Source: Streptomyces sp. LUP30
GTDB taxonomy: Bacteria; Actinomycetota; Actinomycetes; Streptomycetales; Streptomycetaceae
DNA: 64,000 bases
Reading direction: 5' to 3'
Assembly: GCF_001746365.1 (NCBI RefSeq)
Contig: NZ_MJAJ01000013.1
Coordinates: forward strand, 39,056-103,055
Shown: positions 44,425 to 52,740 of the stretch, piece by piece
How positions within the stretch are numbered: the first letter of the stretch is position 1
Layout: the number at the start of each line of letters is the position of its first letter
Notes under the pieces: generated by a model
What the model was told of the DNA's origin: nothing
The model's input: only the letters and a program-made list of their open reading frames with translations
Databases searched by the model: none
Made by a program: the position numbers and the translations under genes

Positions 44425-45903
44425 TCAGGTCTGCGCCATGTCCACGAAGCGCGAGTAGTGGCCCTGGAAGGCGACCGTGATGGTGGCCGTGGGGCCGTTA
44501 CGGTGCTTGCCCACGATGATGTCCGCCTCGCCCGCGCGCGGGGACTCCTTCTCGTAGGCGTCCTCGCGGTGCAGCAGGATGACCATGTCGGCGTCCTGCT
44601 CGATGGAGCCGGACTCACGCAGGTCGGACACCATCGGCTTCTTGTCCGTGCGCTGCTCGGGACCACGGTTGAGCTGCGAGAGCGCGATCACGGGCACCTC
44701 GAGCTCCTTGGCCAGCAGCTTGAGGTTACGGGACATGTCCGAGACCTCCTGCTGGCGGCTCTCGGAGCGCTTGGAGCCGCCGGCCTGCATCAGCTGGAGA
44801 TAGTCGATGATCACGAGCTTGATGTCGTTGCGTTGTTTCAGTCGGCGGCACTTCGCGCGGATCTCCATCATCGACAGGTTCGGGGAGTCGTCGATGTAGA
44901 GCGGCGCGGAGGACACCTCGGGCATCCGGCGAGCCAGACGGGTCCAGTCCTCGTCCGTCATCGTGCCGGACCGCATGTGGTGCAGGGCGACCCGGGCCTC
45001 CGCGGACAGCAGACGCATCGCGATCTCGTTGCGGCCCATTTCGAGGGAGAAGATGACGCTCGGCAAGTTGTGTTTGATCGACGCCGCACGCGCGAAGTCC
45101 AGCGCCAGGGTCGACTTACCCATGGCGGGACGGGCCGCGATGACGATCATCTGGCCCGGGTGCAGCCCGTTGGTGAGCGAGTCGAGGTCGGTGAAACCGG
45201 TGGGCACGCCCGTCATCTCGCCGCTGCGTGAGCCGATCGCCTCGATCTCGTCGAGGGCGCCCTCCATGATGTCGCCGAGCGGGAGATAGTCCTCGCTGGT
45301 GCGCTGCTCGGTGACCGCGTAGATCTCCGCCTGGGCGCGGTTGACGATCTCGTCGACGTCGTCGTCGCCCGCGTATCCCATCTGAGTGATGCGGGTGCCG
45401 GCCTCCACCAGGCGTCGCAGGACCGCGCGCTCGTGGACGATCTCCGCGTAGTACTCGGCGTTGGCCGCGGTCGGCACCGTCTGGACGAGGGTGTGCAGAT
45501 AGGACGCGCCCCCGATCTTGTTGATCTCGCCGCGCTTGGTGAGCTCGGCGGCGATCGTGATCGGGTCCGCCGGTTCGCCCTTGGCATAGACGTCGAGGAT
45601 CGCCTGGTAGATCGTCTCGTGCGCGGGCTTGTAGAAGTCGTGGCCTTTGAGCACCTCGACCACGTCGGCGATGGCGTCCTTGGACAGAAGCATGCCGCCG
45701 AGGACGGACTGTTCGGCGTCGAGGTCCTGGGGCGGCACCCGCTCGAAGGCGGTCCCCCCGCCCTCCCACTCGCCGGAGTCGCGCCCGCGATCATGCTGAT
45801 CGTCCCGGCCGCGGCCTCCGTCGCCGCGTCGGCGGGAAGCGGGGAGACGATCACTGGGGCCACTGTCGGCCCACGGGTCGTCCAAGGGCTCGGAAATGCT
45901 CAC
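44425..45903 (-). CDS. dnaB: Replicative DNA helicase
   Basis: 492 residues. A disordered charged leader of about 55 residues precedes the N-terminal domain (PPQDLDAEQSVLGGMLL). The RecA-type helicase has Walker A ARPAMGKST, Walker B LVIIDYLQLM, and DnaB motifs SLEMGRNEIAMRLL, ALSQLNRGPEQR and VGKHRNGPT. It unwinds DNA at the fork as a hexamer. GTG 45903 with GGAGGTGG six bases upstream. Divergent from the MATE gene across a 458-bp region with DnaA boxes. No intein is present. Confidence 0.97.
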   Translation of the reverse strand: MSISEPLDDPWADSGPSDRLPASRRRGDGGRGRDDQHDRGRDSGEWEGGGTAFERVPPQDLDAEQSVLGGMLLSKDAIADVVEVLKGHDFYKPAHETIYQAILDVYAKGEPADPITIAAELTKRGEINKIGGASYLHTLVQTVPTAANAEYYAEIVHERAVLRRLVEAGTRITQMGYAGDDDVDEIVNRAQAEIYAVTEQRTSEDYLPLGDIMEGALDEIEAIGSRSGEMTGVPTGFTDLDSLTNGLHPGQMIVIAARPAMGKSTLALDFARAASIKHNLPSVIFSLEMGRNEIAMRLLSAEARVALHHMRSGTMTDEDWTRLARRMPEVSSAPLYIDDSPNLSMMEIRAKCRRLKQRNDIKLVIIDYLQLMQAGGSKRSESRQQEVSDMSRNLKLLAKELEVPVIALSQLNRGPEQRTDKKPMVSDLRESGSIEQDADMVILLHREDAYEKESPRAGEADIIVGKHRNGPTATITVAFQGHYSRFVDMAQT

Positions 45904-46084
45904 CGAGCCACCTCCTCCCGTCCGCCGAGCGGACCTCGCCGTGCCTCTTTTCTACGGCACGACACTGACAATTGAGAGGCCCAACTCCGTTTGTGGCGCG
46001 TCGTTTTTGTGCGGGTTTCTTCGGCCGACAGACGGAGCGGGCGCCGGACCACGGTAGGCCCGCGGGCACCTTCAGCCAATCTGG

Positions 46085-46173
46085 TTATCCACAGGCCATG
46101 TGGACGACGGCCCCGATGCTGTGGACAACTCCGCAAAACCTGTGCACGACCCGGTGGACAGTGCTGTGAACAA
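46085..46173. promoter_or_regulatory. DnaA-box cluster between dnaB and MATE gene
   Basis: TTATCCACA at 46085-46093 (exact E. coli-type) and TTGTCCACA on the minus strand at 46120-46128 (exact Streptomyces-type) are the two strong boxes. Weaker minus-strand boxes: TCGTCCACA (46099-46107), TCGTGCACA (46141-46149), CTGTCCACC (46152-46160) and TTGTTCACA (46165-46173). A further TCGTCCACA lies at 46339-46347 in the MATE promoter spacer. Confidence 0.78.
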
Positions 46174-46324
46174 GCCCTCTCCTTTTCTTTTCGGTAGCCG
46201 CTGACCTGCGGTTTCCTCATCCACTGGCTGTGCAGAAGAAAAAGTTGCCCCATCGGGCCAAGATCTCTTCGAACGAAGCGCGAGCGCGTGTGCTGCCCAC
46301 ACGCACGTAAGGGTCACAAGACGA

Positions 46325-46353
46325 TTGCATCTCTTACCTGTGGACGATTAGAT
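46325..46353 (+). promoter_or_regulatory. Promoter of the MATE gene (leaderless)
   Basis: TTGCAT (46325-46330), 17-bp spacer, TTAGAT (46348-46353). The predicted start point is about 46360-46362, at the ATG, and no Shine-Dalgarno is present. A weak DnaA box fills the end of the spacer. Confidence 0.72.
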
Positions 46354-46361
46354 TGGTGCTC

Positions 46362-47699
46362 ATGACACAGGCTCCCGCGCCCGCCAGGGCCGCCCGGCGA
46401 CAGCACGATCGAGAGATCGTCGCACTGGCCGTTCCAGCCTTCGGCGCGCTCGTCGCCGAGCCACTGTTCGTCATGGCCGACAGCGCCATCGTGGGGCACC
46501 TGGGCACCGCCCAACTGGCCGGCCTCGGCGTCGCCTCCGCCCTCCTCACGACAGCCGTCAGCGTCTTCGTCTTCCTTGCGTACGCCACCACTGCAGCAGT
46601 CGCACGCCGCGTGGGAGCCGGCGATCTTCCGGCGGCGATCCGGCAGGGTATGGACGGCATCTGGCTGGCGCTGCTGCTGGGCGCCGGCGTGATCGCGGCC
46701 GTCCTGCCCACCGCCCCAGCCCTCGTGGAATTCTTCGGCGTCTCGGACACCGCGGCTCCCTACGCGACCACCTATCTGCGTATCTCGGCACTCGGCATCC
46801 CCGCCATGCTCGTCGTGCTGGCAGCGACCGGTGTCCTGCGCGGCCTCCAGGACACGAGAACACCGCTCTACGTCGCCGTCGCGGGCTTCGTCGCCAACGC
46901 GGGCCTGAACGTCGCCCTCGTCTACGGCGCCGGCCTGGGCATCGCCGGCTCCGCCTGGGGCACCGTCATCGCCCAGTGGGGCATGGCTGCGGTCTACCTC
47001 CTGGTGGTGGTACGAGGAGCCCGCCGTCACGGTGCGTCCCTGCGACCCGACACCGCGGGCATCAAGGCCTCCGCCCGAGCAGGTGGCCCCCTTCTGGTGC
47101 GCACGCTCTCGCTGCGAGCGATCCTGCTGATCGCCACCGCTGTGGCCGCCGGACTCGGCGATGCCGACATCGCAGCGCACCAGATCGCCCTGGCCCTGTG
47201 GAGTCTGCTCGCGTTCGCCCTGGACGCCATCGCCATCGCCGGGCAGGCCATCATCGGGCGCTATCTCGGCGCCGAGGACGCTCCAGGCGCCCGCGACGTC
47301 TGCCGACGGATGGTCGAGTGGGGAATCGCTGCAGGGATCCTTCTCGGCTTGCTGGTGGTGGTCGCCCGACCGCTGTTCCTGCCGTTGTTCACCAGCGATC
47401 CGGCGGTGAAAGCCTCAGCGCTGCCCGCTCTGCTCGTGGTGGCGCTCTCCCAGCCCGTGTGCGGCATCGTCTTCGTGCTGGACGGTGTGCTGATGGGAGC
47501 GGGAGACGGGCCGTATCTGGCCTGGGCGATGGTGCTCACCCTGGCCGTCTTCGCTCCGGCGGCCCTGCTGGTGCCGGTGCTCGGCGGCGGCCTCACCGCA
47601 CTGTGGGGGGCGATGACACTGATGATGGTCGTGCGGATGCTGACCCTCTGGCTGCGTGCGCGCTCCGGCCGATGGCTCGTCACCGGCGCGGCCCGCTGA
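46362..47699 (+). CDS. MATE family efflux transporter (DinF-like)
   Basis: 445 residues, 12 membrane helices. Family marks include DREIVALAVPAFGALVAEPLFVMADSAIVGHLG at the start and ARKVGAGD-like RRVGAGDLPAAI. DinF-type MATE proteins exchange Na or H for cationic drugs. ATG 46362 sits at the predicted transcription start of a clear promoter, so translation is leaderless. It converges with the rpsF-ssb-rpsR-rplI operon; two parS-type sites and a strong terminator lie between. Substrate unknown. Confidence 0.92.
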   Translation: MTQAPAPARAARRQHDREIVALAVPAFGALVAEPLFVMADSAIVGHLGTAQLAGLGVASALLTTAVSVFVFLAYATTAAVARRVGAGDLPAAIRQGMDGIWLALLLGAGVIAAVLPTAPALVEFFGVSDTAAPYATTYLRISALGIPAMLVVLAATGVLRGLQDTRTPLYVAVAGFVANAGLNVALVYGAGLGIAGSAWGTVIAQWGMAAVYLLVVVRGARRHGASLRPDTAGIKASARAGGPLLVRTLSLRAILLIATAVAAGLGDADIAAHQIALALWSLLAFALDAIAIAGQAIIGRYLGAEDAPGARDVCRRMVEWGIAAGILLGLLVVVARPLFLPLFTSDPAVKASALPALLVVALSQPVCGIVFVLDGVLMGAGDGPYLAWAMVLTLAVFAPAALLVPVLGGGLTALWGAMTLMMVVRMLTLWLRARSGRWLVTGAAR

Positions 47700-47701
47700 C
47701 C

Positions 47702-47715
47702 GTTCCACGTGAAAC
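47702..47715. promoter_or_regulatory. parS-like site after the MATE gene
   Basis: GTTCCACGTGAAAC, one change from consensus, two bases past the stop of the MATE gene. Confidence 0.72.
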
Positions 47716-47742
47716 GGACGACCGCCTCAGGCCTCGCCTGGC

Positions 47743-47756
47743 GTTTCACGTGAAAC
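47743..47756. promoter_or_regulatory. parS site, exact
   Basis: GTTTCACGTGAAAC between the MATE and rplI ends, 11 bp before the terminator stem. Confidence 0.92.
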
Positions 47757-47766
47757 ACGGCAAGCG

Positions 47767-47799
47767 GAAGGGGCCGCACCCGGTGGGTGCGGCCCCTTC
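47767..47799. terminator. Strong bidirectional terminator MATE/rplI
   Basis: GAAGGGGCCGCACCC pairs exactly with GGGTGCGGCCCCTTC (15 bp) around a 3-nt loop, lying between convergent genes. No long U tract in either direction. Confidence 0.87.
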
Positions 47800-47825
47800 T
47801 CGGCTCTTCGAGCCGAACGCAGCGA

Positions 47826-48272
47826 TCAGGCCGCGACAACCTCGATGCTGACCTTGGCGGCAACCTCGGGGTGCAGACGCACGGACGTCTCGTGGGCGCC
47901 CAGGGTCTTGATCGGCGAACCGAGCTCGATGCGGCGCTTGTCGACCTCGGGGCCACCGGAAGCCTTGATCGCCGAAGCGACGTCGGCCGGGGTGACAGAA
48001 CCGAAGAGACGACCGGCGTCGCCGGAGCGGACGGCCAGACGGACCTTGACGCCCTCGAGCTGAGCCTTCACAGCGTTGGCCTGCTCGATGGTCTGGATCT
48101 CGTGGATCTTGCGAGCGCGACGGATCTGCTCGACGTCCTTCTCGCCACCCTTGGTCCAACGGATCGCGAAGTTCCGCGGGATCAGGTAGTTGCGAGCGTA
48201 GCCGTCCTTGACGTCGACGACGTCGCCTGCGGCACCGAGGCCGGAGACCTCGTGGGTGAGGATGATCTTCAT
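47826..48272 (-). CDS. rplI: 50S ribosomal protein L9
   Basis: 148 residues: [33 protein letters not shown] is the L9 N-terminal signature, followed by the long connecting helix and the C-terminal domain. It binds 23S rRNA domain V and bridges ribosomes. Last gene of rpsF-ssb-rpsR-rplI, with GGGAAGGG upstream. Confidence 0.98.
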   Translation of the reverse strand: MKIILTHEVSGLGAAGDVVDVKDGYARNYLIPRNFAIRWTKGGEKDVEQIRRARKIHEIQTIEQANAVKAQLEGVKVRLAVRSGDAGRLFGSVTPADVASAIKASGGPEVDKRRIELGSPIKTLGAHETSVRLHPEVAAKVSIEVVAA

Positions 48273-48290
48273 TTGTCGGTCACCCTTCCC

Positions 48291-48527
48291 TTATCGCGCC
48301 TGGGCGGTGTAGGGCAGCAGCGCCATCTCACGGCTGTTCTTGACGGCCGTGGCGACGTCACGCTGGTGCTGCGTGCAGTTGCCGGTCACGCGGCGGGCAC
48401 GGATCTTGCCGCGGTCGGAAATGAACTTCCGCAGCATGTTCGTGTCCTTGTAGTCCACGTACGTGACCTTGTCCTTGCAGAATGCGCAGACCTTCTTCTT
48501 AGGCTTGCGCACAGGCGGCTTCGCCAT
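48291..48527 (-). CDS. rpsR: 30S ribosomal protein S18 (cysteine-containing form)
   Basis: 78 residues, basic. C14, C17 and C51 (CAFC and TGNC) mark the Cys-containing form that can bind zinc, in contrast to the Cys-free paralogue many streptomycetes induce under zinc starvation. [17 protein letters not shown] is the S18 core. AGGAG stands before the ATG. Between ssb and rplI in the usual order. Confidence 0.97.
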   Translation of the reverse strand: MAKPPVRKPKKKVCAFCKDKVTYVDYKDTNMLRKFISDRGKIRARRVTGNCTQHQRDVATAVKNSREMALLPYTAQAR

Positions 48528-48609
48528 GGTGTTTCTCCTGTGTGATCAAGAAGTTGGGATTCGACCCCGCCTTCGACCCGAACAGACCCGGACGACCGGG
48601 CCCATGGGC

Positions 48610-49215
48610 CTAGAAGGGGGGTTCGTCCGAGTAGCCGCCGCCGCTGCCGGTGCTGCCGCCGGAGTTTCCACCCCAGCCGCCGCCACCGCTGCTCGCCTGG
48701 TTGCCACCGGCGGGAGCGCTGGTCGCCCACGGGTCGTCGGCGGGAGCGCCGCCGCCCTGCTGACCGCCGCCGGAGTTTCCACCCCAGCCGCCGCCGGCCT
48801 GGCCGCCACCGCCGCCGCCGTAACCACCCTGGCCGCCCTGGCCACCGCGGCCGGAGGCCTTGGTGACCTTGGCCGTGGCACTGCGAAGGCTGGCGCCGAC
48901 TTCCTCGACGTCCAGCTCGTAGACCGTGCGCTTGACGCCCTCACGGTCCTCGTAGGACCGCTGCTTCAGCCGGCCCTGCACGATGACGCGCATGCCTCGC
49001 TGGAGCGACTCCGCGACGTTCTCCGCCGCCTGACGCCAGACCGAGCAGGTCAGGAACAGGCTCTCGCCGTCCTTCCACTCGTTCGTCTGGCGGTCGAAGG
49101 TGCGGGGAGTGGACGCGACACGGAACTTCGCGACCGCCGCACCGGAGGGGGTGAAGCGCAGCTCGGGGTCGTCGACAAGATTGCCGACAACCGTGATGAC
49201 GGTCTCGCCTGCCAT
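48610..49215 (-). CDS. ssb: Single-stranded DNA-binding protein
   Basis: 201 residues. The OB fold is at 1-110 ([33 protein letters not shown]), then a Gly-rich linker of about 75 residues with GGYGGGGGG and [10 protein letters not shown] runs, and the acidic partner-binding tip SDEPPF. The Gly-rich linker is longer than in E. coli, as usual in streptomycetes. It forms tetramers on ssDNA at forks. Its tip differs from DDDIPF but keeps the acidic-Pro-Phe character. Confidence 0.97.
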   Translation of the reverse strand: MAGETVITVVGNLVDDPELRFTPSGAAVAKFRVASTPRTFDRQTNEWKDGESLFLTCSVWRQAAENVAESLQRGMRVIVQGRLKQRSYEDREGVKRTVYELDVEEVGASLRSATAKVTKASGRGGQGGQGGYGGGGGGQAGGGWGGNSGGGQQGGGAPADDPWATSAPAGGNQASSGGGGWGGNSGGSTGSGGGYSDEPPF

Positions 49216-49293
49216 GGGGGAACCTCTCGGCGGGTTTGCTGCTGGCTGCTAGTGCTGCTACTCAGAATCCCGAGATCAGCTGAGCTCGTGAGC

Positions 49294-49584
49294 TCAGTGG
49301 GTCTCGGGACGGAGGACCTTGGTCCGGAGGACCGACTCGTTCAGGTTCATCTGGCGGTCGAGCTCCTTGACGACCGCAGGCTCGGCCTGCAGGTCGATGA
49401 CCGAGTAGATGCCCTCGGGCTTCTTCTTGATCTCGTACGAGAGACGACGACGGCCCCAGGTGTCGACCTTCTCCACCTTTCCGTTGCCCTCACGGACGAC
49501 GGAGAGGAAGTTCTCGATCAGCGGGGAGACAGCGCGCTCCTCGAGATCGGGGTCGAGGATGACCATCACTTCGTAGTGACGCAT
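49294..49584 (-). CDS. rpsF: 30S ribosomal protein S6
   Basis: 96 residues: [45 protein letters not shown] and [13 protein letters not shown] are the S6 blocks. AAAGGAGGT, a perfect anti-Shine-Dalgarno match, lies nine bases before the ATG. First gene of the operon rpsF-ssb-rpsR-rplI. Promoter elements are in 49585-49870; TTGTCA on the minus strand near 49680 is a possible -35 box. Confidence 0.97.
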
Positions 49585-49870
49585 GTGGAACCCACCTCCT
49601 TTGGACTCAGCGGCCACGGTCGATCCGTGGCAGGAGGGTTGTGATGCGTACGCAACGGTATCGGCCGCCACTGACAATCGGGGGTCGACGAGCGACTTCC
49701 CCGGTCTGAGCTGGGTTGACCCCTGGCTCTGGCTGGGCAGACACCGGTGCAGAGGGTACAGACTACCTGCACACACGCTTCCGGTTGAAATCCGGCGTGG
49801 TTGCCCGTCAGTCTGTACACGTCGGGTGTGTATGGCGCTACGATGCGCCGCCTTCCGCAGGAGGTGCCCC

Positions 49871-50182
49871 ATGGCACAGGCATTGCGACCGAACACCGCC
49901 GGTTCTCTCTTCGCCACCGACGGCAAACCCCATCCCCTCCAGGACACCCTGCTCGCAGTGACGCTGGTGCTGGGTCTGACGGCCTTCATCACGTCGTTCT
50001 TCCACAGCCTTCATCTGCTGAGCTCCTGGACCGGTCTGGTGGGAATCCTGACCGGCGCCTACGGACAGTGGGTCTCCGAGACCACGCGTGAGCGCTTCGG
50101 CCTGATCCTCGGTCTCGGTGCCGCGGGCGTCGGCTTCTTCATCGGCATGGCGCACGGCGGTCTCTTCGGCGGAGTCTGGTGA
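49871..50182 (+). CDS. Small membrane protein, conserved hypothetical (103 aa)
   Basis: 103 residues with three hydrophobic segments ([54 protein letters not shown]). AGGAGGTG precedes the ATG. TACGAT about 30 bp upstream may be the -10 box. Position between rpsF and femX recalls SCO3905-like proteins in S. coelicolor; function unknown. Two hairpins follow. Confidence 0.8.
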
Positions 50183-50187
50183 CCCCA

Positions 50188-50209
50188 CCGGTGCCGACCC
50201 CGGCACCGG
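50188..50209 (+). terminator. First hairpin after the 103-aa membrane gene
   Basis: CCGGTGCC pairs with GGCACCGG, 6-nt loop, five bases after the stop. Confidence 0.6.
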
Positions 50210-50261
50210 GACCACCGTCCTCACCGAAGGACACGTAGGACGCCTACGAACCCACACGGAA

Positions 50262-50288
50262 CGCCCCGGCCGCACGCGGGCCGGGGCG
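50262..50288 (+). terminator. Second, strong hairpin before femX
   Basis: CGCCCCGGCC pairs exactly with GGCCGGGGCG, 7-nt loop; pure GC stem typical of Streptomyces. Confidence 0.72.
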
Positions 50289-50393
50289 CAGGTGGAGTAC
50301 GCCCAGTGAGGCAGCTCGCACGGCGCAGTAGGCTTCGGCGCGAGAGCCGGAGCCCCTACCCATGGGGACACCCCAGCCCGAGGAGCGCCCCGA

Positions 50394-51515
50394 ATGAGCC
50401 TGACCCTGAGGACGATCAGCCGCGAGCAGCATCTGGCGTACATCCAGAGCCTGCCGTCGGCGAGCCACATGCAGGTTCCGGCCTGGGCCGACGTCAAGGC
50501 CGAGTGGCGTTCGGAGAACCTCGGCTGGTTCGACGAACGAACCGGTGAACTGGTCGGCGCGGGTCTGGTCCTCTACCGCCAACTGCCCAAGATCAAGCGC
50601 TACCTGGCCTATCTGCCCGAGGGCCCGGTCATCAACTGGTACGCGCCGAACCTGACCGACTGGCTGGAACCGATGCTGGCTCACCTCAAGCAGCAGGGCG
50701 CCTTCTCGGTGAAGATGGGCCCGCCGGTGATCATCCGTCGCTGGGAGGCCACGTCCATCAAGGCGGGCATCCAGAACCCGGACGTGAAGCGACTGCGCGA
50801 CATCGAGGCCGACTTCATCGAACCGCGCGCCTTCGAGGTGGCCGACAAGCTGCGCCGCATGGGCTGGCAGCAGGGCGAGGACGGTGGCGCCGGCTTCGGG
50901 GACGTCCAGCCGCGTTACGTCTACCAGGTGCCGTTGGCGAACCGCTCCCTCGAAGAGGTCCACAAGAACTTCAACCAGTTGTGGCGACGCAACATCAAGA
51001 AGGCCGAGAAGGCCGGCGTCGAGGTCGTCCAGGGCGGCTACCACGACCTCGAGGAATGGCAGCGGCTGTACGAGATCACGGCTGTCCGCGACCACTTCCG
51101 GCCGCGACCCCTGTCGTACTTCCAGCGGATGTGGACGGCCCTCAACACCGAGGACCCCAACCGGATGCGGCTGTACTTCGCCCGCCACAACGGCGTGAAC
51201 CTTTCGGCGGCCACGATGCTGATCGTCGGCGGTCACGTCTGGTACTCCTACGGGGCCTCCGACAACATCGGCCGGGAGTTCCGTCCCTCGAACGCGATGC
51301 AGTGGCGCATGCTGCGTGACGCCTACGCCCTGGGCGCCACGGTCTACGACCTGCGCGGCATCTCCGACTCGCTGGACGAGACCGACCACCTCTTCGGCCT
51401 GATCCAGTTCAAGGTCGGCACGGGCGGTCAGGCCGCGGAGTACCTCGGCGAGTGGGACTTCCCGCTGAACAAGCTGCTCCACAAGGCGCTCGACATCTAC
51501 ATGTCGCGCCGCTGA
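50394..51515 (+). CDS. femX: FemX-type peptidoglycan bridge aminoacyltransferase
   Basis: 373 residues of the FemABX family (tandem GNAT folds with a helical coiled arm): SASHMQVPAWADVKAEW near the start, RNIKKAEKAGVEV in the middle and DLRGISDSLDETDHLFGLIQFKVGTGG near the end. FemX adds the first residue of the interpeptide bridge using aminoacyl-tRNA; in Streptomyces this is Gly on LL-diaminopimelate. GAGGAG lies about nine bases before the ATG. Followed 76 bp later by an alanine-racemase-like gene, a conserved pairing. Confidence 0.92.
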   Translation: MSLTLRTISREQHLAYIQSLPSASHMQVPAWADVKAEWRSENLGWFDERTGELVGAGLVLYRQLPKIKRYLAYLPEGPVINWYAPNLTDWLEPMLAHLKQQGAFSVKMGPPVIIRRWEATSIKAGIQNPDVKRLRDIEADFIEPRAFEVADKLRRMGWQQGEDGGAGFGDVQPRYVYQVPLANRSLEEVHKNFNQLWRRNIKKAEKAGVEVVQGGYHDLEEWQRLYEITAVRDHFRPRPLSYFQRMWTALNTEDPNRMRLYFARHNGVNLSAATMLIVGGHVWYSYGASDNIGREFRPSNAMQWRMLRDAYALGATVYDLRGISDSLDETDHLFGLIQFKVGTGGQAAEYLGEWDFPLNKLLHKALDIYMSRR

Positions 51516-51591
51516 CGTCACGTTCAGTGATTCCATACCTCTGACGCACCTCCCCCACACGGCAGCCACGAGAAAGGTCCCGGGTCCGGCC

Positions 51592-52623
51592 ATGGCGCTC
51601 ACGCTCTACGTCGACACCGCGCGCTGGCGGGCGCACCACAAGCACGTGCAGGAGCAGTTCCCGGGGCTCGTACCGGTCTGCAAGGGCAACGGCTACGGCT
51701 TCGGGCACGACCGGCTGGCGGAGGAGGCCACCCGGCTGGGCTCGGACGTCCTCGCCGTCGGCACGACGTACGAGGCCGCGCGCATCAAGGACTTCTTCGG
51801 CGGGGACCTGCTGGTGCTGACGCCCTACCGGCGCGGCGAGGAGCCCGTGCCACTGCCCGACCGGGTCGTGCGCTCGGTGTCGTCGGTGGACGGCGTGTAC
51901 GGCCTCGTGGGCGCGCGGGTGGTCATCGAGGTGATGTCTTCGATGAAGCGGCACGGCATCAGCGAGCAGGATCTGCCGCAGTTGCACTCCGCCATCGAGA
52001 ACGTGCGCCTGGAGGGCTTCGCCATCCATCTGCCGCTGGACCGCACCGACGGTTCCGACGCCGTCGAGGAGGTCATCGGCTGGATGGACCGGTTGCGCGC
52101 GGCCCGGCTGCCGCTGCACACGATGTTCGTCAGCCACCTCAAGGCCGACGAACTCGCCCGGTTGCAGCAGCAGTTCCCGCAGACCCGCTTCCGTGCGCGC
52201 ATCGGCACGCGGCTGTGGCTGGGGGACCACGACGCCACCGAGTACCGCGGCGCGGTCCTGGACGTCACCAAGGTCGCCAAGGGCGATCGGTTCGGTTACC
52301 GGCAGCAGAAGGCGGCCTCGGACGGCTTCCTGGTGGTCGTGGCGGGCGGCACGTCGCACGGGGTGGGCCTGGAGGCCCCCAAGGCCCTGCACGGCGTCAT
52401 GCCGCGCGCCAAGGGCGTCGCCCGGGCCGGCCTCGCCACCGTGAACCGGAATCTTTCGCCGTTCGTGTGGGGCGGAAAGCAGCGCTGGTTCGCCGAGCCC
52501 CCGCACATGCAGGTCTCCATCCTGTTCGTGCCCTCGGACGCGCCGGAGCCGCACGTCGGCGATGAGCTGGTCGCCCATCTGCGCCACACCACCACACAGT
52601 TCGACCGGATCGTGGATCGCTGA
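51592..52623 (+). CDS. Alanine racemase-like PLP protein
   Basis: 343 residues with the alanine-racemase barrel. K31 in CKGNGYGFG takes the place of the PLP lysine of the Alr motif KxNAYGxG. RIGTRLWLG resembles the phosphate-binding RxGxxLYG, and GYRQQK may hold the catalytic Tyr. The protein is about 30-40 residues shorter than typical Alr and its C-terminal domain lacks the usual CMDQ block. A true racemase is uncertain; a related PLP enzyme acting on bridge amino acids is possible given the femX neighbour. A very strong terminator follows. Confidence 0.8.
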   Translation: MALTLYVDTARWRAHHKHVQEQFPGLVPVCKGNGYGFGHDRLAEEATRLGSDVLAVGTTYEAARIKDFFGGDLLVLTPYRRGEEPVPLPDRVVRSVSSVDGVYGLVGARVVIEVMSSMKRHGISEQDLPQLHSAIENVRLEGFAIHLPLDRTDGSDAVEEVIGWMDRLRAARLPLHTMFVSHLKADELARLQQQFPQTRFRARIGTRLWLGDHDATEYRGAVLDVTKVAKGDRFGYRQQKAASDGFLVVVAGGTSHGVGLEAPKALHGVMPRAKGVARAGLATVNRNLSPFVWGGKQRWFAEPPHMQVSILFVPSDAPEPHVGDELVAHLRHTTTQFDRIVDR

Positions 52624-52655
52624 GCGTCCTGAGGACGCCCGGGCAGCGCTCAGGA

Positions 52656-52704
52656 GACAGTGAGAGGGCCGTACGCGGATTCCGCGTACGGCCCTCTCAC
52701 TGTC
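52656..52704. terminator. 49-bp terminator with 24-bp perfect arms
   Basis: The two 24-base arms (52656-52679 and 52681-52704) are exact complements separated by a single T, in the gap between convergent genes. A smaller GCGTCCT/AGGACGC palindrome (52625-52639) precedes it. Confidence 0.92.
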
Positions 52705-52740
52705 CCGTGCCGGGCCGGCGCCGGACGGCAGACTGTTCGC

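Larger units (their letters stand above)
45904..46361. other. Divergent dnaB/MATE region
   Basis: 458 bp. It holds a DnaA-box cluster (46085-46173), another box at 46339-46347 and the MATE promoter. The dnaB promoter must be within 45904-46080. No gene seen. Confidence 0.65.
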
